This document shows positions 1 through 8,719 of a DNA stretch of 64,000 bases, one piece after another. The stretch is from contig NZ_LVJR01000027.1 in NCBI RefSeq assembly GCF_001617365.1, positions 1 to 64,000 of the forward strand, in the 5' to 3' direction. Origin of the DNA: Rhodanobacter sp. FW104-R8 (GTDB taxonomy: Bacteria; Pseudomonadota; Gammaproteobacteria; Xanthomonadales; Rhodanobacteraceae). The notes under the pieces are model-generated. The model was not told where the DNA came from. It was given only the letters and a program-made list of their open reading frames with translations, and ran no database searches. The translations under genes were made by a program, and so were the position numbers. Position 1 is the first letter of the stretch. The number at the start of each line of letters is the position of its first letter.

Positions 1-2292
1 CCGCAGGCGGTGCCGGACACGTTCGCCGACCGCGCCCGCCGCGACGGCTTGCAGGTCAGCCGCACCGCCGGCTTTCCCAGCGTGGCGTTCGCCCATGAGC
101 AGACCCAGCTGCTCGACGTGCAGGCGGTCGATCCGCCCTATCCGCTGCGCGGCAAGCTGGAGCTGCGCGACGCCGCCGGCCGCACGCGCAATGGCCATGC
201 CCCGGCCGCGGGCGAGGTCTATCTCGACCATCGCGCCCTGGTCGCGCTGGGCCTCAAGGTCGGCCAGACGCTGCAACTCGGTGGCCGCGAGCTGACCATC
301 GCCGCCGAACTGCTGCGCCAACCCGACGGCGGCGAGCTGCTGGCGCTGGCGCCGCGCGCGCTGATGAGCCTGGCCGATGCCGAACAGGCCGGCCTGCTCG
401 GCGTGGGCAGCCGCGCCCGCCACCGCCTGCTGCTGGCCGGCGCGCCGGCCGCGGTGCAGGCCTGGCGCGACTGGGCGCAGGCGACCGCGCTGCCGCAGGG
501 CGCCGAGCTGGTCACGCCGGAGCAGACCCAGGAGCGCATGCGCACCTCGTTCGACCGCGCCGGTGCGTTCCTGCGCCTCACCGCCCTGCTGTCGGCGCTG
601 CTGGCCGGCATCGCGATCGCGTTGTCCGCACAGCGCTACGCGCGGCGCAAGACCGCCGAAGTAGCGCTGCTGCGCGCGCTGGGCACGCCGCGCCGGCGTG
701 TGCTGGGCCTGCTGCTGGGCACGCTGGGCGCACTCGCTGTGCCGGCGACGGCACTCGGCATCCTGCTGGCGCTGGGCCTGGCGCAACTGGCCTGGCTGCT
801 GGCCAGCCAGCTGTTCGGCAACGTGCCGACCGTGCTGCCGCTGGCGCCCTCGTTCGCCGCCGCCGCGATGGGTATCGCGGTGCTGGTCGGCTTCGCCCTG
901 CCGCCGCTGGCGCGGCTGGCCGAGGTGCCACCGGTGGCGGTGTTCCGCCAGAGCATGCAACGGCGGGTGCGGCGCTTCGATGCGCTGTACCTGATCCCCG
1001 CCGTGGTGGCGCTGGGCCTGATCTGGAGCCAGAGCAGTTCGCTCACCCTGGCCGGCATCCTCGCCGCCAGCCTGCTCGGCGTGGCGTTGATCGCGGCGCT
1101 GCTGGCCAGCCTGCTGCTGTGGCTGGCCCGGCGCATCGCACCGGGCGCGCACCCCGCGTTGCGGCTGGGCCTGGCCGCATTGGCGCGGCGGCCGGCGCTG
1201 AGCGTGATCCAGGCCACCGCGCTCAGCCTCGGCCTGTGCGCGCTGCTGTTGCTGGCGATCGTGGCGCCGGCGCTGCTGCAGGGCTGGCGCCAGGAGCTGC
1301 CAGCGGACACGCCGAACTGGTTCGCGCTGAACCTGCAGGACGACCAGCGCACCGGCTTCCCGCAGGCGCTGACGACCATCGGCGGCGACCAGCTCAACAT
1401 GCTGCCGCTGGCGGTAGGCAAGCTCACCGCGATCAACGGCCGCCCGGTCGACCAGCTCGGCTTCGCCGACGAACGCGCCAAGGACTGGGCCGACCGCCAG
1501 CTGCGATTGTCCTGGTCCGCCGCGTTGCCGCCGGCGAACGAGGTGATCGCCGGCCGCTGGCACGGCGCGCAGCCGGCGCAGGCCGAGGTCTCGATCGACA
1601 CCATGTGGCGCGACATGTTCGCGTTGAAGCTCGGCGACACCATGCGCTTCGACGTGGGCGAAGGCAGCATCGAGGCGAAGGTCGGCAGCGTGCGCAAGGT
1701 CGACTGGAGTTCGTTCCGGGTCAACTTCTTCCTGCTGCTCGACCCGGCCCACGCCGGCGCGCTGCCGCATACCTGGCTGGCCAGTTTCCACCTGCCGCGC
1801 GGGCACGCCGCCGGCCTGGCGCAGCTGTCGCGCGACTACCCCAACCTCAGCCTGGTCGACGTCGACTCGCTGCTCGACCGCGTGCGCGAGATCGTCGACC
1901 GGGTCGGCAACGCGGTGCGCTGGATACTCGGCTTCAGCCTGCTCGCCGGCGCGCTGGTGCTGGCCGCGGCACTCGCCGCCAGCGCCGCCGAGCGCCGCCA
2001 CGAAGCCGCCCTGCTGCGCACGCTGGGCGCACGCCGCGCGCAGCTGCGCGTGGCCGCCGCCTGCGAGTTCGCCCTGCTCGGGCTGGTCGCCGGCCTCACC
2101 GCCGCACTCGGCGCCGCCGGTGCCGGCTTGTGGCTGGGTCAGGCCGTGTTCCACATCGAGGGCTTCGTGCCGCCGCTGTGGCCGCTGCTCGGCGGTGCCG
2201 CGGGCGCGGCGCTGGTGGTGATGCTGCTGGGCCTGGCCGGCACCCGCAAGGTCAGCCGCACGCCGCCGATGCGGTTGCTGCGCGAGGGCTGA
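1..2292 (+). CDS. ABC transporter permease, FtsX/YbbP type (5' end outside window)
   Basis: This is the C-terminal part of a large inner-membrane permease of the MacB/FtsX superfamily, the YbbP-like branch usually paired with an ATPase such as YbbA. The reading frame is open from the first base, so the true start lies upstream. About 764 residues are visible. Two FtsX-like units can be seen, one around residues 195-315 and one at the C-terminus (about 640-755). Each begins with a membrane helix followed by the basic signature that typically reads ...R+xExALLRALG (VALLRALGTPRRR near base 670, AALLRTLGARRAQ near base 2010). A helical segment lies between them near residues 330-420, and a long non-membrane region follows it. 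The substrate is unknown; related systems move lipids, lipoproteins or peptides, and that extension here is inference. Confidence 0.9.
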   Translation, partial: PQAVPDTFADRARRDGLQVSRTAGFPSVAFAHEQTQLLDVQAVDPPYPLRGKLELRDAAGRTRNGHAPAAGEVYLDHRALVALGLKVGQTLQLGGRELTIAAELLRQPDGGELLALAPRALMSLADAEQAGLLGVGSRARHRLLLAGAPAAVQAWRDWAQATALPQGAELVTPEQTQERMRTSFDRAGAFLRLTALLSALLAGIAIALSAQRYARRKTAEVALLRALGTPRRRVLGLLLGTLGALAVPATALGILLALGLAQLAWLLASQLFGNVPTVLPLAPSFAAAAMGIAVLVGFALPPLARLAEVPPVAVFRQSMQRRVRRFDALYLIPAVVALGLIWSQSSSLTLAGILAASLLGVALIAALLASLLLWLARRIAPGAHPALRLGLAALARRPALSVIQATALSLGLCALLLLAIVAPALLQGWRQELPADTPNWFALNLQDDQRTGFPQALTTIGGDQLNMLPLAVGKLTAINGRPVDQLGFADERAKDWADRQLRLSWSAALPPANEVIAGRWHGAQPAQAEVSIDTMWRDMFALKLGDTMRFDVGEGSIEAKVGSVRKVDWSSFRVNFFLLLDPAHAGALPHTWLASFHLPRGHAAGLAQLSRDYPNLSLVDVDSLLDRVREIVDRVGNAVRWILGFSLLAGALVLAAALAASAAERRHEAALLRTLGARRAQLRVAAACEFALLGLVAGLTAALGAAGAGLWLGQAVFHIEGFVPPLWPLLGGAAGAALVVMLLGLAGTRKVSRTPPMRLLREG

Positions 2293-2438
2293 AAACAGGC
2301 ATCGGCAGGAGCAGATCCCGTCGATGGCGAAGCCATGCGAGACTGGCAACCGTGGGCGCATGGAGCAACCCTCTTCCGGCGTACCGCGGCTCCACCAGGC
2401 CAACCCCATTTCCAACTTGAAGCCACGGGAATCCGCCC

Positions 2439-2933
2439 ATGCTCGGTGTCGTCCTGCTTTTTGTCGGTGTCGTCCTGATCGTCAACGGCCTGACCCTCGC
2501 CGGACGCATCGAGGCGAAGGAAGCCGCCGTGCTCAACCTGCTGGTCGGCAGCCTCTCGGCATTCGCCGCGGTACTGGGCGCCATCCAGGCTTCCACGCCG
2601 GCGGATTTTCTCGCCGTGGGTTCGGGCCTGCTGTTTGCATTCACTTACCTGTACGTGGCCGGCGTGCATTGGTTCAAGCTGAGCGGCACCGGGCTGGGCT
2701 GGTACTGCCTGTTCGTCGCGATCACCGCGCTGCCCCTGAGCTGGGACGCGTACACCCTCGGCGAGCTGCGCATGGCCGGCATCTGGCTGGTCTGGTCGAG
2801 CCTGTGGCTGCTGTTCTTCATCGACCTGTGCACCAGCGTGCGGGTGAAACGCTTCCTCGCGCCTTATGCGGTGATCGTGGGGATCGTCACCTGCTGGATA
2901 CCCGGCATGCTCATGCTGCTGGCGCGCTGGTGA
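2439..2933 (+). CDS. AmiS/UreI family membrane channel
   Basis: The 164-residue protein is almost entirely hydrophobic, with about six predicted membrane helices, and matches the AmiS/UreI family of small-amide and urea channels in length and pattern. It opens with MLGVVLLFVGVVLIVNGL, and has the family-like run LYVAGVHWFKL near residue 70 and a WLVWSSLWLLFF helix near residue 112. Family members pass urea or short-chain amides across the inner membrane. No urease or amidase gene lies next to it here, so the substrate is not shown by context. The upstream 146 bases contain two short hairpins that could be a leader structure. The start codon is the first in a long open frame, with a weak purine-rich ribosome site. 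Confidence 0.8.
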   Translation: MLGVVLLFVGVVLIVNGLTLAGRIEAKEAAVLNLLVGSLSAFAAVLGAIQASTPADFLAVGSGLLFAFTYLYVAGVHWFKLSGTGLGWYCLFVAITALPLSWDAYTLGELRMAGIWLVWSSLWLLFFIDLCTSVRVKRFLAPYAVIVGIVTCWIPGMLMLLARW

Positions 2934-3016
2934 TGCCCGGCCGCCCGGGTCACTGAAAGCATCCCGATGCAGGGCATGCACGATGATGGCGTGGTTTCCA
3001 GGCCCGCGTTGAAACC

Positions 3017-4150
3017 ATGAATCCATCCACGCAAAAGCCACCCGGCTGGGCCCGGCACCTGCAGAACGAATGGCTGCTGCTGGTGTTCGCGCTGCTGGCG
3101 CTGGCGCTTGCCGTGCTGGATCCCCGTCCCGCGAGCGACTACCGGCGCTGGCTGCAGTTGCCCACGCTGGCCGGCCTGACGGGCCTGCTGATCGCGATCC
3201 AGGGCATCCGCGACAGCGGACGGGTGCAGCACGCGGCGGTGGCCGTGGTGGCGCGCGCGCATTCGCTGCGCAGCCTGGGCCTGCTGCTGGTGGTGGCGAC
3301 GGCACTCCTGTCGATGGTGCTGACCAACGACGTGAGCCTGTTCCTGATCGTGCCGCTGACCCTGGCGATCGGTGGCGTCTCGAACCTGCCGGTGCTGCGC
3401 ATGGTGGTGCTGGAGGCGCTGGCGGTGAACGCGGGCTCCACCCTGAGCCCGATCGGCAACCCGCAGAACCTGCTGCTGTGGCAGCACTCGCGGCTGTCGT
3501 TCCTGCATTTCGCGGCGGCGATGCTGCCGGCCGCCACGGTGACGTTCGTGCTGCTGGCGGCGCTCGCCTGGCTGTGGCTGCCGCGCGATCGCGTGGCGTT
3601 GAACCCGGAACGGATCGACGGCATCGCGGCCTCGACCCGCCTCGGCGCGTGCTCGATGGCCGCACTGGTGGGCATGGTGCTGCTGATGGAATACGGCCAC
3701 GCGCTGCCCGGCGCGCTGCTGATGCTGGCGCTGTTCGCCCTGCTGGCGCGATCGAGCCTGGCGCGGATCGACTGGCTGCTGCTGCTCACCTTCGCCGCGA
3801 TCTTCCTGGCCGTGGGCCACCTCGCCGAGCTGCCGCTGGTACAGCGGATGCTGGACCGGCTGGACTTCAGCCAGCCGCTGACCCTGTACGCCAGCGGCAT
3901 CGTCGCCTCGCAGCTGATCAGCAACGTGCCGGCGACAGTGCTGCTGCTCGAGCGCACGCCCGATGCGACCGCGCTGGCGGTGGCGGTGAACGTGGGCGGC
4001 TTTGGCACCGCGATCGGTTCGCTGGCGAACCTGATCGCGCTGCGCTTGGCGAAGCAGCCGCATGGCCTGCGGCTGCTACACCTGGTGTCGATTCCGTTCC
4101 TGCTGGTGTGCGCGCCGCTGGTGTACCTGGCCTGGCGCTGGGTGGGCTGA
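3017..4150 (+). CDS. ArsB/NhaD (SLC13-like) family anion transporter
   Basis: This 377-residue polytopic membrane protein has about ten hydrophobic segments. The sequence MVLTNDVSLFLIVPL near residue 100 and the later GIVASQLISNVPATVLLLE near residue 295 are the two inverted NDV / SNVPAT loops that line the substrate site in the ArsB/NhaD/citrate-transporter superfamily. STLSPIGNPQNL near residue 145 is the typical S-x-x-x-x-x-GNPQN segment. It resembles E. coli YbiR more than true ArsB because it is shorter and has no arsenic genes nearby. The likely role is ion-coupled anion transport; the ion is unknown. It is preceded by the AmiS-like channel gene on the same strand with an 83-base gap, so the two may be co-transcribed. 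Confidence 0.8.
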   Translation: MNPSTQKPPGWARHLQNEWLLLVFALLALALAVLDPRPASDYRRWLQLPTLAGLTGLLIAIQGIRDSGRVQHAAVAVVARAHSLRSLGLLLVVATALLSMVLTNDVSLFLIVPLTLAIGGVSNLPVLRMVVLEALAVNAGSTLSPIGNPQNLLLWQHSRLSFLHFAAAMLPAATVTFVLLAALAWLWLPRDRVALNPERIDGIAASTRLGACSMAALVGMVLLMEYGHALPGALLMLALFALLARSSLARIDWLLLLTFAAIFLAVGHLAELPLVQRMLDRLDFSQPLTLYASGIVASQLISNVPATVLLLERTPDATALAVAVNVGGFGTAIGSLANLIALRLAKQPHGLRLLHLVSIPFLLVCAPLVYLAWRWVG

Positions 4151-4159
4151 CGGCCGCGC

Positions 4160-4936
4160 TCAATCGTCGCCGTGCGGCACGCTGACCTTGCCCTTCACGC
4201 CGGAGTGGCCGACGTCGCCGCTGCCCTTGGCGCCGAGACTGAGATCGCCGGCCACGTCGTGCACGTTCAGGTCGCCCGAGCCCAGCGTATCGGCGCGCAC
4301 GCTGCCGCCGACGTTGCGCAACGTGACGTCGCCCGAGCCGATGCTGCCGATCCGGGCGTCGCCCTTGATGCCCGCGGCCTTGAAGTCGCCGGAGCCGACC
4401 GAGCCCAGCTCCAGGCTGCCGATATCGGTGGCATCGACGTCGCCCGAGCCCACGCTGGTGGCGAACTTGCCGGACACCTGGCGCACGTGCAGGTCGCCCG
4501 AGCCCACGCTGGTCTGCAGCTGCTGCACGCCGCTGACGTCGGCGTCGCCGGAACCCACGCGCACGGTGACCGGCAGGTTCGCCGGCAGTTGCACGGTGAC
4601 GTCGAGGCTGCTGTAGGAACTGCCGCCGAACAGGCTGAAACTGAAGCCGCCGCTGCCGCCGATATCGATCAGCAGCTGGTCGCCCTCGCGCCGCTGGGTG
4701 ACCTGCAGCTTGTCCAGCGCCGCCTGCTCGGAGGCGCAGGCGCGGCCGTGAAGGGTGAGGCCCCTGGCGTTGCCGCTACCGGTCAGGTGCAGGTCGTGGC
4801 TGTTCACCTCGATCTGCACGCCGCGCACGTCGGCCAGGTCGAGTTGCAGGTTGCGCGGCGCCTCGTACTTGCACGGCGTGGCGGCGAAGGCGGCGATCGG
4901 TGCGAACAGCAGGGCTGTGGTGAGAAGGCGGCGCAT
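4160..4936 (-). CDS. Exported DUF2807 (head GIN domain) protein with GSGD repeats
   Basis: The start was set at MRRLLTTALLFAPIAAFAA, which gives a clear Sec signal peptide and has an AAGGAGAG ribosome site just upstream; the frame is open 28 codons further but that part has no coding character. The mature protein (about 240 residues) is built of short repeats of roughly 20 residues, with seven GSGD tetrapeptides plus looser versions (GSGN, GGSGG). This is the pattern of DUF2807, the putative auto-transporter adhesin head domain, which folds as a right-handed beta helix. Cysteines occur only near the N-terminus. Location is periplasm or cell surface. Function in this family is not established. 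It is convergent with the transporter gene, ten bases away. Confidence 0.75.
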   Translation of the reverse strand: MRRLLTTALLFAPIAAFAATPCKYEAPRNLQLDLADVRGVQIEVNSHDLHLTGSGNARGLTLHGRACASEQAALDKLQVTQRREGDQLLIDIGGSGGFSFSLFGGSSYSSLDVTVQLPANLPVTVRVGSGDADVSGVQQLQTSVGSGDLHVRQVSGKFATSVGSGDVDATDIGSLELGSVGSGDFKAAGIKGDARIGSIGSGDVTLRNVGGSVRADTLGSGDLNVHDVAGDLSLGAKGSGDVGHSGVKGKVSVPHGDD

Positions 4937-5097
4937 GGGACTCTCCTTGAGTGGTCGGCCCGCCTGGGATGCGGCCGGCGGGAGAAAGGTTGCAAGAGCC
5001 TGCTCATGGTCTCCAGGCACGACGGATGCATGAGCGTCCCGGTCAACGCGCCCGGGCCGGTCGCGTTTCCCTGGTCTACCTGCCGAGGAGATTTACC

Positions 5098-5568
5098 ATG
5101 CACCGCAAAACCCTGTTCGCTTCCGCGCTGGCCGTGCTGATCGCCGGATCGGCCTCGTTCGTGATGGCCCAGAATACGCCGCCCCCGCCATCGGCTCCCC
5201 ACGCAGTAGCCAGCAGGGACATGCACGTGATCCGCGGCGATCGCGGCCACGGCATGCGCATGCACGGCTTCGACCACCGGCGCAGCGGCGTGATCGGCGA
5301 CCTGCGTGGGCTGGAACGGTTGTACATGCAGGCCGGCCGCAGCAAGGAAATGGCGTCGGTCTACAACGACGTACTGGCCAGGTCGCAGGATCCGCGCGTG
5401 CGCGACTATGTCTACCACCGGCTGGCCCGCCTGCAGGCGCAGCCGGCCAACGTGGACCAGGCCATCGCCACGCTGCGCAAGGGGCTGGACGAGAACCTGG
5501 CCGACGAGGCGAAGATGCGTGCCGCCTGGCAGCAGCGTGCCGGCGAGGCGGCACCGGCGGCCAGGTAA
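5098..5568 (+). CDS. Small exported protein of unknown function
   Basis: The start at MHRKTLFASALAVLIAGSASFVMAQ gives a clean signal peptide with cleavage expected after AxA-like VMA, and GAGGAG lies eight bases upstream. The mature part is about 130 residues. It begins with a proline-rich and histidine/methionine-rich stretch (HGMRMHGFDH) that could bind metal, then helical sequence whose spacing (YNDVLARSQDPRVRDYVYHRLARLQ) looks like tetratricopeptide helices. I do not recognise a named family. It is divergent from the DUF2807 gene across 161 bases, so the two exported proteins could share a control region. Confidence 0.6.
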   Translation: MHRKTLFASALAVLIAGSASFVMAQNTPPPPSAPHAVASRDMHVIRGDRGHGMRMHGFDHRRSGVIGDLRGLERLYMQAGRSKEMASVYNDVLARSQDPRVRDYVYHRLARLQAQPANVDQAIATLRKGLDENLADEAKMRAAWQQRAGEAAPAAR

Positions 5569-5623
5569 CTTCCGCGAAAGTCCGCCCTGGCCGGCGCGCT
5601 GGCCTGGCGCCATCGTGCCGGCT

Positions 5624-6427
5624 CTACGGTTGGCGTTCCATCTGCTTGGCGCGCTGCCAGAGCTGTTCCTGTTCGGCCAGCGTGCGCTCGCCGAACGCGG
5701 TGCCCTCGGCCGCGGCCAGGTGTTCCATCCGGCGGAAACGCCGCTCGAACTTGGCATTGGCGTGGCGCAATGCCTGCGAGAAATCCACCCCGGCGTGGCG
5801 CGCCAGGTTCACCGCCACGAACAGCACGTCGCCGACCTCGTCCTGCAGCCGCGCCGGATCGGCGCCGTCGGCGAACTCGGCGCGCACCTCGTCCAGTTCC
5901 TCGGCCAGCTTGGCCAGCACCGGCTCGGGACCGGGCCAGGTGAAGCCGGTGGCGGCGGCACGCTGCTGCAGCTTGTGCGCCCGCTTCCATTCCGGCAGCC
6001 CAGCGGAGACGCCGGCCAGCGCGCTGTGGTCGACGGCGTCGCCCTTGTCGGCACGCTCGGCCGCCTTGATCGCCTCCCACGCCTGCATCTGCTCGCCGAG
6101 ATCGGCGTAGCGCGTGTCGCCGAACACGTGCGGATGGCGCCGCACCATTTTGGCGCCGATCGCGTGCACCACGTCGGCGAAATCGAACAGCCCCTGCTCT
6201 GCCGCCATCTGCGCGTGGAATGCCACCTGCAGCAGCAGGTCGCCCAGCTCGTCGCGCAGGTCGTGCCAGTCGCGGCGATCGATCGCGTCGGCCACCTCGT
6301 AGGCTTCCTCGATCGTGTACGCCGCGATCGAGGCGAAATCCTGCCGCACGTCCCATGGGCAGCCGCGCTCGGGATCGCGCAGGCGCGCCATGATCGCGAG
6401 CAGATCATCGAGGGAGTGTCGGGTCAT
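5624..6427 (-). CDS. mazG: Nucleoside triphosphate pyrophosphohydrolase MazG
   Basis: This is a 267-residue MazG of the usual two-domain length. The protein hydrolyses all canonical nucleoside triphosphates to monophosphate and pyrophosphate, and in E. coli lowers ppGpp after MazF action. The metal-binding motif appears twice: EEAYEVADAI followed by DELGDLLLQ in the N-terminal domain (residues about 40-65), and EELDEVRAEF followed by DEVGDVLFV in the C-terminal domain (about 175-205). RGCPWD near residue 20 is the usual N-terminal signature. It is the last gene of a minus-strand group with cysQ, nudE and an IMPase-like gene, all acting on nucleotide or phosphate-ester metabolites. No mazEF is present here. 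Confidence 0.95.
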   Translation of the reverse strand: MTRHSLDDLLAIMARLRDPERGCPWDVRQDFASIAAYTIEEAYEVADAIDRRDWHDLRDELGDLLLQVAFHAQMAAEQGLFDFADVVHAIGAKMVRRHPHVFGDTRYADLGEQMQAWEAIKAAERADKGDAVDHSALAGVSAGLPEWKRAHKLQQRAAATGFTWPGPEPVLAKLAEELDEVRAEFADGADPARLQDEVGDVLFVAVNLARHAGVDFSQALRHANAKFERRFRRMEHLAAAEGTAFGERTLAEQEQLWQRAKQMERQP

Positions 6428-6435
6428 GGGAAAGC

Positions 6436-6540
6436 GAGAAGTGAGTGGAGAGGAGTGAGAAAGGAGAGAGAGCGGCTTGACGCAAGGACGTCCGACCGGC
6501 CGGATGCGGGATGGCTTTTACTCACTTCTCACTCCCCGTT
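6436..6540. repeat. Purine/pyrimidine-rich inverted repeat between cysQ and mazG
   Basis: GAGAAGTGAGT at 6436-6446 is an exact inverse of ACTCACTTCTC at 6520-6530. The arms lie in gagtgagaag-type purine-rich sequence that recurs around them. The right arm runs into the last codons of cysQ. There is no T-run, so it is not an obvious intrinsic terminator. Confidence 0.45.
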
Positions 6541-7350
6541 CCTCGCTCCTCGTTCTAGGCGCGCGGCCCAGTCGATATCGCGGTCGCCCACCGCGACGAA
6601 CTCGGGGTTCAGCAGCGACTCGCCGCGGTTGTAGCGGAACGGCTGTCCCGCCAGGTCGAGCACGGCGCCGCCGGCCTCGTCCAGCACGCACTGCGCGGCG
6701 GCGGTGTCCCATTCGCTGGTGGGACCGAGGCGCAGGTACAGGTCCGCCGCGCCGCGCGCGATCAGGCAGAACTTCAGCGACGAGCCCAGCGGCACCAGCT
6801 GGTAGTCGCTGCCGACCAGCGACCGCAGCCGCTCGCCCTGCGCGCCGCCGTGCGAACGGCTGCCGGCCACCAACGGCGGCTGCGCCAGCGCGCGGGTGCG
6901 GATGCGTTGCCAGGGGCCGCCGGCTTCGGCCTGCAGCCATGCCCCCTGCCCTTGCTCGGCGACGTAGAGCTCGCCGGTCACCGGCGCCAGCACCACGCCG
7001 AGCGCGCTGCGCCGGTCGTCGATCAGGGCGATGTTGACGGTGAACTCGCCGTTGCGCTTGATGAACTCGCGGGTGCCATCGAGCGGATCGACCAGCCAGT
7101 AGCGCGACCAGTGCCGGCGCTCGGACCACGGCAGCGCCTTCGCCTCCTCCGACAGCACCGGCAGCACCGGATCGAGCGCGGCCAGGCCGGCCATGATGAC
7201 CCGCTGCGCGGCCAGGTCGGCGGCGGTCAACGGCGAGGCATCGTCCTTGGTCTGCACCGCGAAGTCGCCGCGGTAGACCTCGAGGATGGCGGCCCCGGCG
7301 GCGCGGGCGATCTCGCCGACTTTCCGGGCGAAAGCGGGCGCCATGCTCAT
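6529..7350 (-). CDS. cysQ: 3'(2'),5'-bisphosphate nucleotidase CysQ
   Basis: The 273-residue protein belongs to the inositol monophosphatase superfamily. It hydrolyses 3'-phosphoadenosine 5'-phosphate, a by-product of sulfate assimilation, to AMP. WLVDPLDGTREFIKRNGEF near residue 85 contains the metal-binding D-P-L-D-G-T motif with the CysQ-type REFI continuation, and the C-terminal WDTAAAQCVLDEAGG is the second metal/substrate motif. The start was placed at MSMAPAF because its ATG overlaps the nudE stop (ATGA), which indicates translational coupling; the longer open frame upstream is out-of-frame nudE sequence. It acts in the cytoplasm. Confidence 0.92.
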   Translation of the reverse strand: MSMAPAFARKVGEIARAAGAAILEVYRGDFAVQTKDDASPLTAADLAAQRVIMAGLAALDPVLPVLSEEAKALPWSERRHWSRYWLVDPLDGTREFIKRNGEFTVNIALIDDRRSALGVVLAPVTGELYVAEQGQGAWLQAEAGGPWQRIRTRALAQPPLVAGSRSHGGAQGERLRSLVGSDYQLVPLGSSLKFCLIARGAADLYLRLGPTSEWDTAAAQCVLDEAGGAVLDLAGQPFRYNRGESLLNPEFVAVGDRDIDWAARLERGARNGE

Positions 7351-7904
7351 GTGCGCGGGAAGCGCCCGGCGAGGTACTCGCGGGCCATGAACAGCGCGGC
7401 GATCGAGCGCCCTTCGGTCACGTCGTCGCGGCCGAGCAGGGTGTGCAGCTCGGACAGCTTCCACGGCACCACTTCGAGTTCCTCCGGTTCGTCGCCGGCC
7501 AGCTTCTCCGGATACAGGTCCTGCGCCAGCACCACGTGCGCCATGTGCGTCATGTACGAGGGCGACAGCGACAGGTTGTGCAGGATCTTCAGCCGGCGCG
7601 CGCCGTAGCCGATCTCCTCCTTCAGCTCGCGCTCGGCACCCTGCTCGGCGGTCTCGTCCTGGTCCAGCCGCCCTTTCGGCAGGCCCAGTTCGTAGCGGCC
7701 GAGCCCGCCGGCGTACTCGCGCACCAGCAGCACCGTGTCGTCGTCCAGCATCGGCACGATGATCACCGCGCCCAGGCCGCTGCCCTTCAGCCGCTCGTAG
7801 GTGCGGCGCTCGCCGTTGGAGAACTCCAGGTCGAGCTGCTCGACGTGCAGGAAGTGGCTATCGCTGACGTCGCGCGTGGCGTGGATGACGGGTAGTTTGC
7901 GCAT
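7347..7904 (-). CDS. nudE: ADP compounds hydrolase NudE (Nudix)
   Basis: The 185-residue protein has a full Nudix box, from GRLDQDETAEQGAER to ELKEEIGYGA (residues about 95-118), fitting G-x5-E-x7-REUXEEXGU. Length and the N-terminal DLEFSNGERRTYERL segment match NudE, which hydrolyses ADP-ribose, Ap3A and NADH to AMP-containing products. It is tightly coupled to cysQ by an ATGA overlap and lies 23 bases after the IMPase-like gene, so the three probably form one transcription unit that recycles nucleotide by-products. Confidence 0.9.
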   Translation of the reverse strand: MRKLPVIHATRDVSDSHFLHVEQLDLEFSNGERRTYERLKGSGLGAVIIVPMLDDDTVLLVREYAGGLGRYELGLPKGRLDQDETAEQGAERELKEEIGYGARRLKILHNLSLSPSYMTHMAHVVLAQDLYPEKLAGDEPEELEVVPWKLSELHTLLGRDDVTEGRSIAALFMAREYLAGRFPRT

Positions 7905-7927
7905 CGGGGCATTCTAGCCTGCACGGC

Positions 7928-8704
7928 TCAGCGCCGCAGGCGCCGCAACGCCTGCGCGTGGATCGCCGGCGTGCCGGCCAGCACGCTGCGCGTATCCAGC
8001 GTGGGCGGCGCACCGTCGAGGTCGGTGAATTCGCCGCCGGCCTCGCGCACGATCACCGCCAGCGCGGCGATGTCGAGGATGTTCACGTCCGACTCGATCA
8101 CCAGGTCCAGGCTGCCGCGCGCCAGCAGGTGGTAATGGCAGAAATCGCCGTAGCCGCGGATGCGGTTCGAGTCGCGGATCAGCGCGCCCAGCGCCCCCCA
8201 GCGCGCGTCGCCGGTGAGCGTCTTGACGTTGCCGGTGGAGATCGAGGCCTGCGCCATCTCCGTCGTGTCCGCCACGCGCACGCGCTCGCCGTCGAGCCAG
8301 GCACCCTGGGCCGCGCTAGCCCACATCGTCTCGCCGTAGACCGGTGCGCTGGACACGCCGAGCACCAGTTGGCCGCGCTCCATCAGCGCGATCTGGGTGG
8401 AGAAGAACGGCGTGCGGCGCACGAAGCTCTTGGTGCCGTCGAGCGGATCGACCAGCCACAGCAGGCCGTCGCGCTCGCCGTCCAGGCCGAACTCTTCGCC
8501 GTAGATCGACGCCTGCGGCAGCGCGGCCTGCAGGATCCGGCGGATCGCCTGCTCGGCCTCGCGGTCGGCGACGGTCACCGGGGTCGCGTCGGATTTCAGC
8601 TCCACCTCGACGCCGCGCCGCCAGTAGTGCCGGATCACCTCGGCGGCGGCGGCCGCCGCTTCACGTGCGGCGGCCAGGGCGGTGGCGGCGATGTCGGCAT
8701 TCAT
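7928..8704 (-). CDS. Inositol monophosphatase family phosphatase (HisN-like)
   Basis: This 258-residue enzyme is a second member of the IMPase superfamily in the same operon. LWLVDPLDGTKSFVRRTPFF (near residue 85) carries the D-P-L-D-G-T metal motif, and VNILDIAALAVIVREAGG near residue 210 is the C-terminal metal/substrate motif. The GTKSFV continuation and length fit the HisN-like histidinol-phosphatase branch of the superfamily better than CysQ or SuhB. Histidinol phosphate is therefore a possible substrate, but no his genes lie in the window, so this is inference. It follows gspN by 15 bases. Confidence 0.75.
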   Translation of the reverse strand: MNADIAATALAAAREAAAAAAEVIRHYWRRGVEVELKSDATPVTVADREAEQAIRRILQAALPQASIYGEEFGLDGERDGLLWLVDPLDGTKSFVRRTPFFSTQIALMERGQLVLGVSSAPVYGETMWASAAQGAWLDGERVRVADTTEMAQASISTGNVKTLTGDARWGALGALIRDSNRIRGYGDFCHYHLLARGSLDLVIESDVNILDIAALAVIVREAGGEFTDLDGAPPTLDTRSVLAGTPAIHAQALRRLRR

Positions 8705-8719
8705 GTTCGTCTCGCGTCC

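Noticed and set aside
2139-4063. Long minus-strand open frames opposite the channel and transporter genes
   Set aside because: Arg/Gln-rich sequence without domains; the plus strand carries recognisable membrane protein families.
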